Position numbers and translations under genes: made by a program
Notes under the pieces: generated by a model
Told to the model about the DNA's origin: nothing
Seen by the model: the letters and a program-made list of their open reading frames with translations, nothing else
Database searches by the model: none
Assembly: GCA_023935145.1 (NCBI GenBank)
Contig: CM043698.1
Span: 86,617,501 to 86,681,500 of the forward strand
Source: Bretschneidera sinensis
Taxonomy: Eukaryota; Streptophyta; Magnoliopsida; Brassicales; Akaniaceae
Direction of reading: 5' to 3'
Length of the DNA stretch: 64,000 nucleotides
Part shown: positions 21,316-33,953 of the stretch, in pieces
Position numbering within the stretch: the first letter of the stretch is position 1
Layout of the letters: the number at the start of each line of letters is the position of its first letter

Positions 21316-23218
21316 CGTAACGACCCATCCCGGTTGACCACCCCCGAGATGATGTTGTCACTTTTTGAAATCCCACCACGACACATATATGCAACAATAT
21401 AAAAACATCAACTGAATTATCTACATACGTAAATCCTCAACCCTCAACAGAGGAGTTACATCATTCAGATCTCAACTGAATAGTATATACAATATAGTAT
21501 GCATGAATATTTACAGATATTTTTTTTTTCTTTTCATTAGTCTGAGGATGTGGACCACGTGGCTTACAGAAATGATTTAATCTGAATATCAGTTCACCAA
21601 TCAATCTGTCCAACCCATTTCCTGAAATTATTTAACAATGAAGAGTGAGCTTCACAAGCTCAGTGAATTAAATTTACTAGAAGTACTCAATCATATACTT
21701 CCAGTCACATCTTATAATTCATTCATATCTAATAATCTTCCAATATTCATTCATTTATATCTCATATAATTTGATAATAGAATTTTGTTATCACTACTCA
21801 TATCATAATTTTCATCATTTATCAATCTCTTATTTTCATATATTTAATCATCTTGAGACTATCAATTCTATCTTATAATTACCTCGTTATGAGGTTCATA
21901 ACATATAATCAATCACTCACATAATCCTTATCATATCATACTTTCATATTTCTTTCTCATCATATCTGTCTCTCTGTGGGACTCATTCATCTATCAATAA
22001 ATTTACAATTAGAATAACATTGTAGCATCTCAAACAATAATAATCAATATTTAAAATAAATGCAATGCATGAATTATTATTTGGGAACGTCTTCCCACAT
22101 GTCAACATGTTTTTATCTTAGACCGGCTACCTTCCCAGTTCTTTTATCTCCAGTACATATTGGCTATCACTGTTTTCATTTATTTCCAGCATATACTGAT
22201 TGTCACGGTTTTCATTTATCTCCAGCATATACCGACTGTTACAGTTTTCATTTATTTTCAGCATATACCAACTATCACGGTTTTCATTTATCTCCAACAT
22301 ATATTGGCTGTCACGATTTTCATTTATCTCCAGCATTTACCAGCTGTCACAGTTTTCATTTATCTTCAGTATATACCGGCTGTCATGGTTTTCATTTAGA
22401 TTGGCCCCCTCCAGGTTCTTTTATTTCATGCATATACATATGAACAATGATATGAAATATGCATATAAACAATAATATAAAAACAACCATACATTCAGAC
22501 ATTCAATTTAGTTATCCAGTTTTTTCTCAAAATTATTATTTGATCATATTCATTAAATTTTCTCCTCATATATCATATCAAATTTTCAATCATAGCTTGT
22601 CAAGAATTTTATTTACCCTTTCATTATATATTTAATCAACTCATTATTTCAATACTATTACTTCCCATATAATAAATCTCTAACATATCAATTATTCCTA
22701 TCATACCCATCAACCAACTTTCATCTATCATCAAATCATAAGTTAATAATTAATTCAAATATCATCACTGTATATTTCATATTTATCTCAATTACTAAAA
22801 GTAAATCTAACTCACCATGAAGCACTTAGAGCTACCCGTGGATCACCTTACTCCCTTTTCTGCTCTTTTTAGCAATTGCACCCGATTGCTGATCGTCAAC
22901 ACCTGACATAATATTTATATTAAGATTTCTAATTTATTCTTCAATTCTTCTAGAATTCATGCCCTTTTAAAATTTCCACATTGAATTCCAGGAAATTTCA
23001 TGTATGCTAAATTTCAAAAAATAAAATTCATATTATTACTTTTTTTTTTCTTAGAGCTTTTCTCGACTCTCTTTAAAATTATCCCGTAAACTTCTTCAAA
23101 ATTTTACTCTTTCAACCTTTCTTTCAGTCCCCAAGTGTTTAAAGAAAGAGAGAAATTTGAATTGAAGAAAGGAAACCAAACAGGATTTGGTAAGTAATAA
23201 ATAAATAAAACTAAAAAC

Positions 23219-23260
<42 letters not shown>

Positions 23261-23583
23261 CCCCTTTTCTGTCACCTTACCTTGGTGTATAACATGCACT
23301 AAGGCATGTTATTGTGTGACAACAGCTGGGCTCCAGGTGTTGTCCACGTATTTTTTTCTAACGTCCAAAATTTTTTTTCTTTTTTTTTTCTCTTCTTACC
23401 TATTGGGCACTTCCAACTTTTTTTTTTCTTTGTAACCACACCACTACGCTTCCAATTTTTTTTCTTTAAAAGAATTATTTTATTCAATAATAAACCTTTC
23501 ATGTATATATTATTTTATTTTAATTCCATGTCATATTTATCAAATTACTTTTTTACCTACACTTTAAGAAGATGGGTATTACA
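21316..23583 (-). mobile_element. 3' LTR of X2
   Basis: The plus-strand ends are (t/c)gtaacgaccc at 21316 and gggtattaca at 23583, giving TGTAATACCC...GGGTCGTTACA in sense. Inside lie a 36-bp minisatellite (22145-22395), a (TA)n tract (23222-23258) and a T-rich section. The adjoining sense purine tract (ggggacaaaatttttaaaa) lies at about 23592-23615 on the minus strand. Length is 2268 bp. The terminal T is C at 21316. Confidence 0.85.
22145..22395. repeat. 36-bp minisatellite in X2 3' LTR, about seven units
   Basis: Units of the form ccagcatataccg-actgtcacggttttcatttatct recur every 36 bases. Because 36 is a multiple of three, both strands show repetitive open frames (YTDCHGFHL on plus, MLEINENRD on minus) that I do not regard as genes. 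The unit count and type differ from the other X LTRs. Confidence 0.93.
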
Positions 23584-23649
23584 ATTCTACCCACCTTTTA
23601 AAAATTTTGTCCCCGAAATTTCCTTACCTAACTTAAGAAACAATTGTGT

Positions 23650-25294
23650 ATAATATTTATTCATAGTTACCTCATACTCTCACGTAATCTCTTCAACATA
23701 TTTATTCTGTCACAGAACTTGAATTAATGGAATTACTTTCTTACAGAAGACTTGTTCTTTTCTATCTAGAATTATGACTGGTACTTGTATAAATGTCAAA
23801 TCTTCCTGAAGTTCTATAGCTTGGCTCAAAATATTATGAGATTCATCTTGTAAATACTTTCTCAAAAGTGAAACATGAAATACTTTATATAATTATTTTA
23901 ATTCTGGAGGCAAATCTAGGCTATTCACAACTAGCCCAACTTTCTCAATAGCCTCATAGAGTCCCTCATACCTGGGACTCAACTTTCCTTTCCTTTTGAC
24001 CCTCAACACACCTTTCCATGGAGATATTTTTAAATACACTCAATCACCTACTTGAAACTCAAAAGGTCTTCTTCTATTATTAGAATAGTTATTCGGTCTA
24101 CTCTGTGCTGCTTTAAGGTTCTCTTTAACCAGTTTGATCCCCTCAATTGTTAACTTAATAATTTATGGACCAAATATATTTCTCTCTCCCACTTCTTCCC
24201 AACATTTAGGAGTTCTACACCTCCTACCATACAATGCCTCAAATGATATCATTCCAATACTATATTGATATTGATTATTATAAGCAAATTCAATAAATTA
24301 GAAGCAAGCATCCCAACATATTGAGAACTCATCACATTTGCCCTCAACATATCTTTTAGTACTTTAATAATCCTTTCTGTCTACTTATCTGTTTGAGGAT
24401 GAAGAGTTGTACTAAATTGTAACTGTGTACCCATAGCTTTCTGAAAGGCCCTCCAAAACCGAGATGTAACTCTAGCATCTTTATTTGACACTATACTCAA
24501 TAGTACTCCATACAACCTCCCAATATTAGCTACATACAGTTCAACCAACTTTTTAGGACTCCGATTAGTTTTAATTGGAAAAAATTGAGATGGCTTAGAA
24601 AATCTATCTACTATCACTTACACTATATCATGACCTCTCTAGGTATTGAAAATCCAAAAATAAAATCCATGCTTACATTTTTCTATGGTCATTCGAGCCC
24701 AGGAAGAGGTTGTAGTAAGCCTCCCGGATGTTTATTCTCTGACTTCATTTGCTAACAAACCAAACATCTAGAAATATATTAAGCTACACCCCTCTTCAAT
24801 TCTGACCACCAGTAATTCTATCTCAATCCTCTGTACATTTTATTGTTTCTCGGGTGCATCGAATATACATCATCATGTGCCTCTTTCAATATCTCATTTC
24901 TCAACTCAGCATCAATGGGAACATATATCCTATGTTCCAATACCAAAATACCATCATTTCTAATTTTTAACTCATATTGCTTTCTACTAAGCACTTCCTG
25001 CTTAATCTTCTTTATCTCCACATCTATACCTTGCATTTCTAACAAGTATTTTACTATAGATGACTGTACAACCATGTTTGCTAACAATGATCCCCTATCA
25101 CTGATATTCAAGTTAATTTTTATCTCTCTTAAATCTATCATCAGTTTCACATCATGACTCTCAATAGCAGTTATTCTTTTTGTAGATTTTCTACTCAATA
25201 CATCAGCTACCACCTTCGCCTTTTCTAGATGATAGTGAATTATACAATCATAGTCGCTAATCAACTCCATCCACTGCCTCCATCTTAAATTCAA
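23650..25294 (-). pseudogene. Integrase of X2 with chromodomain relic
   Basis: From right to left: the RNase H end and zinc-binding domain (25294-24818, EAHDDVYSMHPRNNKMYRGL), the catalytic core (24617-24381, RFSKPSQFFPIK, and IVSNKDARVTSRFW with Asn where the second catalytic Asp should be), then the C-terminal part at 24300-23760 spread over several frames. The loss of that Asp makes the enzyme inactive even apart from the stops. The core's final Glu falls past a frame break. Confidence 0.8.
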
Positions 25295-26250
25295 CTCTCT
25301 CTAGGTATGTAAGTATGTCAAACTCTTGTGACCAGTAAATATTTAACAAGTGGCTCCATACAGATGATGTCTCCAAATCTGCAAAGCAAACATTATGGCA
25401 GCCAACTCTAAGTCATGGGTCGGGTAATTTCTTTATGATTCTTATATTGCCTAGAAGCATATGCCACTACCTTCCCATGTTGTACTAACACACATCCCAA
25501 CTCTTGATGGGATGCATCACTATCCACCACAAATCCTTCATCACCAGACCATACAACTCTCACCTCTTTCCTGGTCAATCTAGTCAATAGTACTGCAATA
25601 ATAGAAAAATAATGGATAAATCATCTATAATAACAAACCAACCCCAAGAAGCTTTTGATCTTAGTCACATTAGTTTGTCTTTCTCAACTCAACCCTACCT
25701 CTACCTTCTGTGGATTAATTGCTATACATCTCCAAATACTACATGCCCCAAGACATCACATTTAGGAAATTATAGCATACAATTTCTCTCTGCTCAAAAT
25801 CTCTAAAACAATTTCTAAATTTTTTATATACTCTTCCTTAGTCTTAGAATATACCAAGATGTTATCATTGAACACAGCCATAAATTATCAAGAAATGGTT
25901 TAAAAATTTTATTCATCAAGTCCATGAATGTTGCTGGAGCATTAGTCAACCCAAATGGCATCACAAGAAACTTATGACCATAATGTGTCCTACAAGCACT
26001 CGTAGGCACGTCTCCCTTATTTATCCTTAACTGATGATAACCTAATCTCAGGTTTATCTTCAAAAACACCTCGCTCTCTATAATAGTTTAAACAAATCAT
26101 CTATCCTGGACAAAGGATATTTGCTCTTAATAATGATCTTATTCAGCTGTCTATAGTCTATACACAATCTCATTGTTTTATCTTTCTTCTTCACAAACAA
26201 TACAGAGGCTCTCCAAACATACTAGGTCTGATAAATTATTCATCTAATAA
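25295..26250 (-). pseudogene. RT and RNase H of X2
   Basis: The antisense frame 26069-25824 has [30 protein letters not shown] and [12 protein letters not shown], all RT landmarks. A one-base shift follows, and in the shifted frame the active-site box reads F-N-D-N instead of F-I-D-D (about 25875-25845), so one catalytic Asp is gone. RNase H words (the complement of aactctaagtcatgggtcgg and nearby) are recognisable between 25620 and 25330 but in broken frames. Confidence 0.75.
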
Positions 26251-26380
26251 TTCTTAAAATGGTACGCTCAACTCTCTCAACTCAGTGGGTGCCCTTCTGT
26301 AGAGTGCTATAGATATATGTAATGAACCCAAAATCACATCTATAGAAATCTCCTTACTAGGAAGCAATCTAGACAACTCT

Positions 26381-26839
26381 TCACGAAATACCAAGAAAAT
26401 ATTTCACTACTAATATTTCTTCTAACTTCCTATTTTCTATTTTAGAATCCATTATATATGCCAAATACTCCTCACAACCCTTCTTCAACCATCTACTAGC
26501 AATTATGGCGGAAATAAGATAATTTGCGAGTATCTTACGTTCTCCCTGAAAATTAAACTCCTTTTGTCCTGGTATCCTGAACACCACATTCTTTCCAAAA
26601 CAATCAACCATATTCAAAGATAATAAATCAACTTCAAATTCTCTATCACTGATACAAATCACACAACCCTTGTAAACATTTATGATTATCACTCTATCTC
26701 TAGTGGGAACTTCAGCAATACTATTATGCATCAAAGGACTAATACATGCATAAATTAATTTCATAAATACATTGGATGCAAAAGAATGGGTTACAACTGG
26801 ATCAACCAACATTGATATGTCCACCTTTTCTACATACAA
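26381..26839 (-). pseudogene. Aspartic protease region of X2
   Basis: The open antisense frame (152 codons) has the layout of the Tekay protease: a beta strand, then LVDPVVTHSFAS where D-S-G-A is expected, then VDLLSLNMVDCFGKN and the KEFNFQGER segment before the RT linker (CEEYLAYIMD). The D-P-V-V reading destroys the active site. It would have cut the Gag-Pol polyprotein. Confidence 0.72.
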
Positions 26840-28130
26840 GAAACCTCAAATTAGGATAATTCTAGGATAAATATCTTATCTGATTACATCTATAAAATGT
26901 TCTTGTCTTTCTATCACATTACCACATCCTCTTGGTAGTACACTCCCGCCTCTACCATAACTTCCAGTTCCCACATACTGTCTCCTAAATCTAGGGGTCC
27001 AACCAACATTACTTTGAGCTACAGAAGTAACAGATCCTGCTTGTCTCTGTTTTTGTATTACAGTTCCCTGTAACAAGGAACGCCCTTTCTAGGCTAGTTG
27101 CCTATCCTAAATACTCATACTTTCACTTTTAGAACCCTCAAGTCTAATCCTCTTCAACCACTCACTACGTCATCAAAACTCCACTATGTTCATCTCAATC
27201 TGAAGCAACATATCTAGCAAACCAACATAATTCAAATATCTCATTTATGATAGTTTCAATCTAATATCAAAATATTATCCATTTATGAACCTCTTGCACT
27301 TCTTTTCCTTTATGTCTACCATTTTCGATATGAACCTTGATAAGGCCATAAATCTGCTATCATACTGAGCCATAGTCAACATATTTTACCTCAAATAAAT
27401 GAAATCTTTCTTCGGTTGGGCTCTGCAAGTATATGAGCAATATTTATAAAAGAAAAAGCCTCCTTAAACCTACTCCAAGTTAAGGGTCTATCAACATATT
27501 CACTTACTCTGGGAAGAGTATCTTCCCACCATTCTAAAGCTTATCCTTCTAATTTAAACAAAGCAAAGGCGACCCTCTGCCTATCAGTCACTAATAAAAT
27601 ACCAAATAATCTTTCTACATGTTTCACCCATAGCTCACACTCAAAATGATTCATAGATCCTTTAAACAACAAAGCATTCAACATAATATATTTAACAAAA
27701 CAATCTCCCTGCATCTCGTGCATAAACTCACCTTTCCCCTTTTTTAACGTCTACCATTATTAGATTTACAACAACCTCAGGCACTGCTCTAGCTTGTTTA
27801 TCAAGTATATACTATAGACTATCAATTCTGTCATCTGTTACATTCATTTTCTCAAGAGCATGAGCAAGAACTTCTCTTAGCTCATTTCTTTAACTCCAGA
27901 TTCTCTCACACTCCTACTAATATCAATTATACTGTCAATATGTTCCCTTCTAGGAACCAAAGATTCATACTCAACCTCCATCTCAACCTCGACTTATCTA
28001 AATATTGGGGGCCTACCATGCCCTCTCAAGTCAACAACTCTAACTCTAGCTCTCACACGTCCTCGTGTGATCCTCAGATTATTCATTAAGATATAATTTA
28101 TTTTAATCTTTCACTTTATTTATTTTTTAT
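26840..28130 (-). pseudogene. gag of X2
   Basis: The antisense frames 27723-27541 (GDCFVKYIMLNALLFKGSMN, ELWVKHVERLFGIL, RQRVAFALFKLEG) and 27076-26876 (a Gly/Arg-rich stretch) parallel the X0 gag. Between them the capsid half continues in shifted frames. I saw no zinc knuckle in the C-terminal part, but the frame is too broken to be sure that it was absent. Confidence 0.72.
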
Positions 28131-28156
28131 GCAGTCAGCAGAATCATAAAACCTAA

Positions 28157-28169
28157 GGCTCTGATACCA
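28157..28169 (-). other. Primer binding site of X2 (tRNA-iMet type)
   Basis: On the minus strand tggtatcagagcc lies four bases inside the 5' LTR. It is complementary to the 3' end of plant initiator methionine tRNA, the usual primer of chromoviruses. Confidence 0.88.
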
Positions 28170-28984
28170 AAACTGTAACGACCCATCCTAGGTTGGCCAC
28201 CCCCAAGATAATATCGTCACTTTTTTGAAATCCTAACACGACGCATATATGCAACAATATAAAAACATCAACTAAATTATCTACATACATAAATCCTCAA
28301 CCCTCAACAGAGGAGTTACATCATTCAGATCTTAACTGAACAGTATATACAATATAGTATGTATGAGTATTTACAAATATTTTTTTCTTTCCATTAGTCT
28401 GAGGATGTGAAAATGATTCAGTGTGACTCTCAGCTCACCAATTAATTTGTCCTGCCCGTTTCTTGAAATTATTTAACAATGAGGAGTGAGCTTCATAAGT
28501 TCAGTAAATTAAATTTACTAGAAGTACTCGATTATATACTTCCAGTCACATCTTATAATTCAATCGTTTCTAATAGTCTTCCAATATTCATTCATTTATA
28601 TCTCATACAATTTGATAATAGAATTCTATTATCACAACTCATATCATAATTCTCATCACTTATCAATCTCTTCTTTTCATATATTTAATCATCTTGAGAC
28701 TATCAATTCTACCTCATATTTACCTCCTTATGAGGTTCACAACATATAATCAATCACTCAGATAATCCTTATCATATCATACTTTCATATTTCTTTCTCA
28801 TCATATCTGTCTTTCTGAGAGATTCATTCAACTATCAATAAATTTACAATTAAATAACACTTTAGCATCTCAAACAATAATAATCAATATTTAAAACAGA
28901 TGCAATGCATGAATTATTATTTGGGAACGCCTTTCCACTTGTTGACATGTTTTTATCTTAGACCGGATGCCTTCCCGATTCTTT

Positions 28985-29170
28985 TATCTCTAGCACATAC
29001 CGATTGTCGTGGTTTTCATTTATTTACAGAATATACCGGTTGTCACGGTTTTCATTTATCTCCAACATATACTGGCTGTTAGTATTTTCATTTATTTCTA
29101 ACATATACCGACTATCACGGTTTTCATTTATCTCCAGAATATACCAGTTGTCACTGTTTTCATTTAGACC
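28985..29170. repeat. 36-bp minisatellite in X2 5' LTR, about five units
   Basis: Same unit as at 22145-22395 (ccgactatcacggttttcat core). The count differs between the two LTRs of one element, so the array has changed since insertion or LTR copying was imprecise. Confidence 0.92.
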
Positions 29171-29946
29171 AGCCCCCTCTCGGTTCTTTTATTTCATGCA
29201 TATGCATATGAACAATGATATGAAAACAACCATACATTCAGACATTCAATTTAGCTATCCAGTTTTTTCTCAAAATTATTATTTGATCATATTTATTAAA
29301 TTTTCTCTGCAAATATCATATCAAATTTTCAATCATAGCTTGTCAAGAATTTCATTTATCCCTTCATTATATATTTAATCAACTCATTATTTCAATACTA
29401 TTACTTCTTATATAATAAATCTCTAACATGTCAATTATTCCTATCATACGCATCAATCAACTTTTATCTATCATCAAATCATAAGTTAATAATTAAATCA
29501 AATATCGTCACTGTATATTTCATATTTATCTCGATTACTAAAAGTAAATCTAACTCACTACGTAGCATGAGCTACCCGTGGATCACCTCCTTGCTTTTTC
29601 TGCTATTTTTAGCGATTACACCCGATTGCTGATCGTCAACATCTGACATAATATTTATATTAAGATTTCTAATTTATTCTTCCAGAATTCATGCCCTTTT
29701 AAAATTTTCACATTATATTCCAAGAAATTTCATGTATGCTAAATTCCAAAAAATAAAATTCACATTATTACCTTTTGTTTTTTTAGAGTTTTCTCGACTC
29801 TCTTTAAAATTCTCCCGTAAACCATTTCAAAATTTTACTCTTTCAACCTTTCTTTTAGTTCCCAAGTTTTTAAAGCAAGAGAGAAATTTGAAATGAATAA
29901 AGGAAACCAAACAGGATTTGGTAAGTAATAAATAAATAAAACCAAA

Positions 29947-29949
<3 letters not shown>

Positions 29950-30035
<86 letters not shown>

Positions 30036-30040
30036 CACAC
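29950..30040. repeat. (TA)n(CA)n microsatellite in X2 5' LTR
   Basis: About 37 TA units are followed by CA units. The corresponding tract in the 3' LTR (23222-23258) has about 18 TA units and no CA run. Confidence 0.95.
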
Positions 30041-30075
30041 CTATTCCCCTTTCTGTCACCTTGCCTTGGTGTATA

Positions 30076-30363
30076 TGTAACGACCTATCCCAAGTTGGCC
30101 ACCCCCGAGATGGTGTTGTCACATTTTGAAAATCCTAGCATGACACATATATGCAACAATAAAAATATACCAACTGCAATTATTACTTCAATCCTCAACC
30201 CTCACCAAGGGAGATATATCATTCAGATCTTGACTTAACATTATATACAACATAATATACATGAATATTTACAAATATATATATTTTTTCCATTAGGCTG
30301 AGGATCTGAACCATGTGGCTTACGGATAATGACTTTGTCTGAATTTCAACTCACCAAACTATC
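30076..30363 (-). mobile_element. X3 3' LTR, piece 1
   Basis: Begins tgtaacgacctatcccaag and matches the start of the X2 LTRs through the part reading ctcaccaaactatc. At 30364 element A begins, and the 5-bp ctatc (30359-30363) is repeated at 36388-36392. Confidence 0.85.
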
Positions 30364-31692
30364 TGTTGTGAGTTTTAAATTACTCGCAAGCGCACGAGTC
30401 GTTTGCAATATAGTGTTGTGCAAGTGCGAGGTTGAATCCACAGGGAATTGCGTTGTGAAAATATTTTTTTATCCAAACTAACTCTATTTTAACCTAGTTC
30501 CGAATTTTGGATTGTATCTTGCAAAGAAATATAAACTAAACTAAATTGATTTAAAAACAACTGATAAAAACACTAAGGTTTTCTGAATCCACCCCACCAA
30601 AGTAAAGCATATATCTTCATGTTCTATATAAAAATAATCTATCAAATCATTCCATGAATCCACCATTACACAAATCATGACGAATACTCAAACTAAACCA
30701 AAACTATCAAATCCAATCTAATTTGAATGATCCACCGTATCCGGCAGATGAAACACAAGGAATATCCAATTTAACAATTTAAAAGCAACCAATCATAAGA
30801 TTTTACTCAAATAATTGAACAGAACATTTATACTAAAAATATCATAATTGTATGAACATATATGAAAATATTATGCCAAACAATGGCGAGGCTTCATCTT
30901 CAACCTTAAAAGTGCTAAACATTAAACTTTAAAACTAAAAAAGAAATAAATTAAAACTGACTATACATTGGGAGAAATTCCACTCGCTGTTGGGCGGCGT
31001 TTCCCCTCATGGTAGCAAAGCCTTCGAGATCCACCAGAATATTAGCAGAAGTCTTCCGGATTGCACACAAAATGGCACTTGGATTACTTTCTAAAGATGA
31101 AGTAAAGAGGGGCTTATATAGGGAAACATCACAAGTGCAATATGTTTCCAATCCGATGTGGGATACTGCAGATTCCAGCTTTTGCTCTTTGACCTTTGAC
31201 CTTTGTCTACTAAAACTGCCATAACTTTCTCTAGAAAAATAATTTTATTGATTCGTTAAATTCCCCAGAAAATAGACATCGAGATCTTTCCATGAATATA
31301 TGGCTCATCTCCTGGTTCTTCCTGAATCAATACAGTTTAATCCTAAAAAATGGCTTATCTGTCACGCTGAAATCATGCACAGCCTGACCTTTGTCTACTA
31401 AAACTACCATAACTTTCTCTAGAAAAATCATTTTTATGAGCCGTAAAATTCTCTAGAAAATAGACATTCAGATCTTTCCAAGCATATATAGCTCATCCCC
31501 TAGTTCTTGCTAAATCAATACAGTTTAATCCTCAAAAATGGCTGATCTGTACGAGCAATTCTGGCAATTTAGTGAAACTCCTTTCCAAGCTTGTAAACCT
31601 GTAAAACAACGAAAAACAACTCAAAGTAACAAATTCCTAAGCTAACAAATGTAAATTAAGGGGCCAAAACATGCAATATTTGACACTCATCA
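30364..31692 (-). mobile_element. 3' LTR of A
   Basis: The plus-strand ends are tgttgtgag and cactcatca, 1329 bp, and the adjoining purine tract reads aagtttggggtatt on the minus strand (31694-31708). It carries a 188-bp tandem duplication (units from about 31201 and 31389) and a TATA box at 31109-31122 on the minus strand. Compared with the 5' LTR it lacks about 50 bp near 30700 and about 40 bp near 30905. Confidence 0.88.
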
Positions 31693-33079
31693 AATACCCC
31701 AAACTTACATATTGCTAGTCCCATAGCAATACGAAACTAAAAACTAAATGAAAAACAAAGAACATAAAGATAAGTTCATCACTCATGATATCCAAAAATT
31801 TAAGGAGCACACATCACCATGATATTCATTCATGAGCAAGCTTAAAAAGATAAACCCATCTTCGCAATGAATAGAAATGTTAAAATCTAATTACTTACAA
31901 AAGGCAGGTTAAGGCATCACAAGTCTGACACTGTGTAAAGTGAATTAACATATAAAAATGAAGCTTCCAAATAACTCCAATGTGCAAGGTCTCCATGTCT
32001 CAAGATTCACCGAATTTCCCATCAGAATGAACGAAAATGGCATAGTTTTTATTTTCTTCTCTTTTTTTATTTTTTATTATAAGGCTCTACTACGTTTAGT
32101 TCCCTTAAGCTTTCTAATTGACCCATGTAGTGAGTGTTGAGTCAATAACTCCCAAACCAGATGGTTTTAGGGCATTAGGTGTAAAGACACCTCTAATGAC
32201 TTACTAACTTGAATCAAAAGGCTACGAAATTAAACTGGCCTTAATACTACCAAGTAAAATTCCCACCTTTTGACATGAACACTCACTGCTTCCGGAGGTA
32301 AGAGGTCCAGTTACTCAGCGAAAAGTTTTGCAATGATCATTATGAATAAAATTCCCACCTTTTGACGTGAACACTCACTGCTTACTGAGGCAAGAGGTCC
32401 AGTTACTCAGTGAAAAGTTTATTGATGATCATTATAATTTTTTTTTTAATGTTTCTATGCCAAAGTGTTTATCCTACAAGTCATCCAGTTTCAGTTAAGA
32501 CAAGGAAACGTACACATTAAAATCATGTCATACCTCACACAATTTGTGTTAATGTGCTCGTGTTAGATTAGATCAAACATGTGAATTCTCAAATGCCTAA
32601 AGTAAGTAACTAAATTTTAAAACTTTATCACTAGATCATGTGTTCAAAATTTTAAGCTCACCAATGACATCACATCACAGAAATTGTTTAGATCAACTAA
32701 AATTTCAAAATAACATAAGCATGCATTTACCTTCTTTCTCTTATTTTTTTAAATGAAGAAAAACAACAACAAATTAGGACAAAGTGTGTGTAATGTGTAT
32801 CCCATACCCCCAAACTTAAATTGCACATTGACCCTAATGTGAATAATATGGAAAAAGCTGACCTAGGATATAGAGAACTATCTGGACTGGTATGGCTCAT
32901 AGCATACCCCCAAACTTGATCTGAAGTACGCTTTATCCCTGAAAAATAAAGACTAGAAAACAAAAAACACTAGAGAAAAATAGTAACAAGAAATATGTAA
33001 AATAATAAACAAACAGAAAGGATATTTTGTGGCGTGCCTCCCATGAGCGCTAAGTTTAACGTCTTCAGCTAGACCCAGC
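31693..33079 (-). other. 3' noncoding region of A
   Basis: Parallels the 47720-49014 region of element B. It has two inner purine tracts (minus strand aagtttgggggtatgg at 32803-32818 and near 32903-32917), and a 91-bp direct repeat starting at 32257 and 32348 (aaaattcccacctttt) that is single in B. No gene is seen. Confidence 0.75.
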
Positions 33080-33953
33080 ATTAGTAATCGTGCCCAGCTA
33101 AGTGCTCCACCATCTGATCAATAAATGGGAGTGGAAAATGATCATTCCTTGTGGCAGCATTCAACTTACGATAGTCTATACTCACTCACCATCCTGACTA
33201 CACTCGAGTTGGAACCAACTCGTCGTCTTTATTCATCACTACCGCCAATCCAACCCGCTTTGGTACGACATGAGTCGGGCTCACCCACTCGCTATCAGAG
33301 ATTGGATAAATGATCCCTACATCCAACAGCTTAATCACTTCAGTCCTCATAACCTCTTGCATAGCTGGGTTGAGCTTTCTTTGTGGCTCCCTCGATGGTT
33401 TGGCATTCTCCTCCAAATGTATCTTGTGCATCACCACCGAAGGGCTGATTCCCCTGATATCCTCAATAGTCCAGCCAATGGCTTCCTTGTGCTCTTTTAA
33501 AATGTCCACTGATTTCTCCTCTTGAGCCTCAACCAAATCTGAAGCTATAATCACAGGCAAAGAATCTGCTGGACCTAGGAACTTATACTTAAGATTGTCT
33601 GGTAATGGCTTACGTTCCTTCTTGAGGGGCTCAGGTGTTGTGGTCTCCTCTATCTCACTGCTCTCCCGAGGAGCAGACTCCAAAATGGCATTCGTTTGCT
33701 TAAGTACTTTATCCAAATTCAAATCCTCTCCAAATTGAGCAAAGCATGCCTCCAAGGGGTCCTCAATGCGAGATTCATCCACAGTCTGCTCTGTCTCGCT
33801 GCTCTCTCGAGGAGCAGACTCCAAAATAATATTCGCTTGCTCAAGTAACTTATCCAAATCCAAATCCTCTCTAAACTGAGCAAAGCATGCCTCCAAAATG
33901 TCCTCAAACTTCCCTTCTTTCTTGGGCACTTGTAATCTCTTAGGGTAAGGCAC
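33080..33953 (-). pseudogene. Fused gag-RT frame of element A
   Basis: The open antisense frame (33953-33198) starts in the Gag-protease linker (YPKRLQVPKKEGKFEDILE) and jumps directly to an acidic post-protease segment, so the protease is deleted. The unit ACFAQFREDLDLDKLL is then present twice in tandem (with ACFAQFGEDLNLDKVL). It continues through IIASDLVEAQEEK and the RT lead-in [20 protein letters not shown] to LVPTRV. RT ends at about 33080, where the sequence changes to the 3' noncoding region. No catalytic RT motif is encoded. Confidence 0.8.

Larger units (their letters stand above)
21316..30075 (-). mobile_element. X2: Tekay-like chromovirus, nearly full length, decayed
   Basis: On the minus strand the order is 5' LTR (30075-28174, its outer end lost), primer site, gag, protease, RT, RNase H, integrase, chromodomain remnant, purine tract and 3' LTR (23583-21316). 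The 5' LTR stops at ccttggtgtata, where X3's LTR begins, so about 300 bp of it is missing here or displaced beyond X3. Stops and frame changes are in every gene. The clade call rests on the long (2.27 kb) LTR, the tRNA-iMet site and the integrase-to-chromodomain wording seen best in X3. Confidence 0.82.
28174..30075 (-). mobile_element. 5' LTR of X2, outer end missing
   Basis: Matches the 3' LTR from tgtaacgaccc to ccttggtgtata, then stops at 30075 where another X LTR starts. It has five units of the 36-bp repeat (28985-29170, against about seven in the 3' LTR) and a (TA)n tract with (CA)n at 29950-30040. The two LTRs differ at many sites, more than the LTR pairs of B, so X2 is old. Confidence 0.82.

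Noticed and set aside
22060..22443. Plus-strand frame with repeated YTDCHGFHL units, and minus frame with MLEINENRD units
   Set aside because: Both are made by a 36-bp minisatellite inside a noncoding LTR; the period is a multiple of three, so open frames arise on both strands without selection.
31009..31224. Plus-strand 71-codon frame
   Set aside because: It lies antisense across the promoter section of the A LTR.
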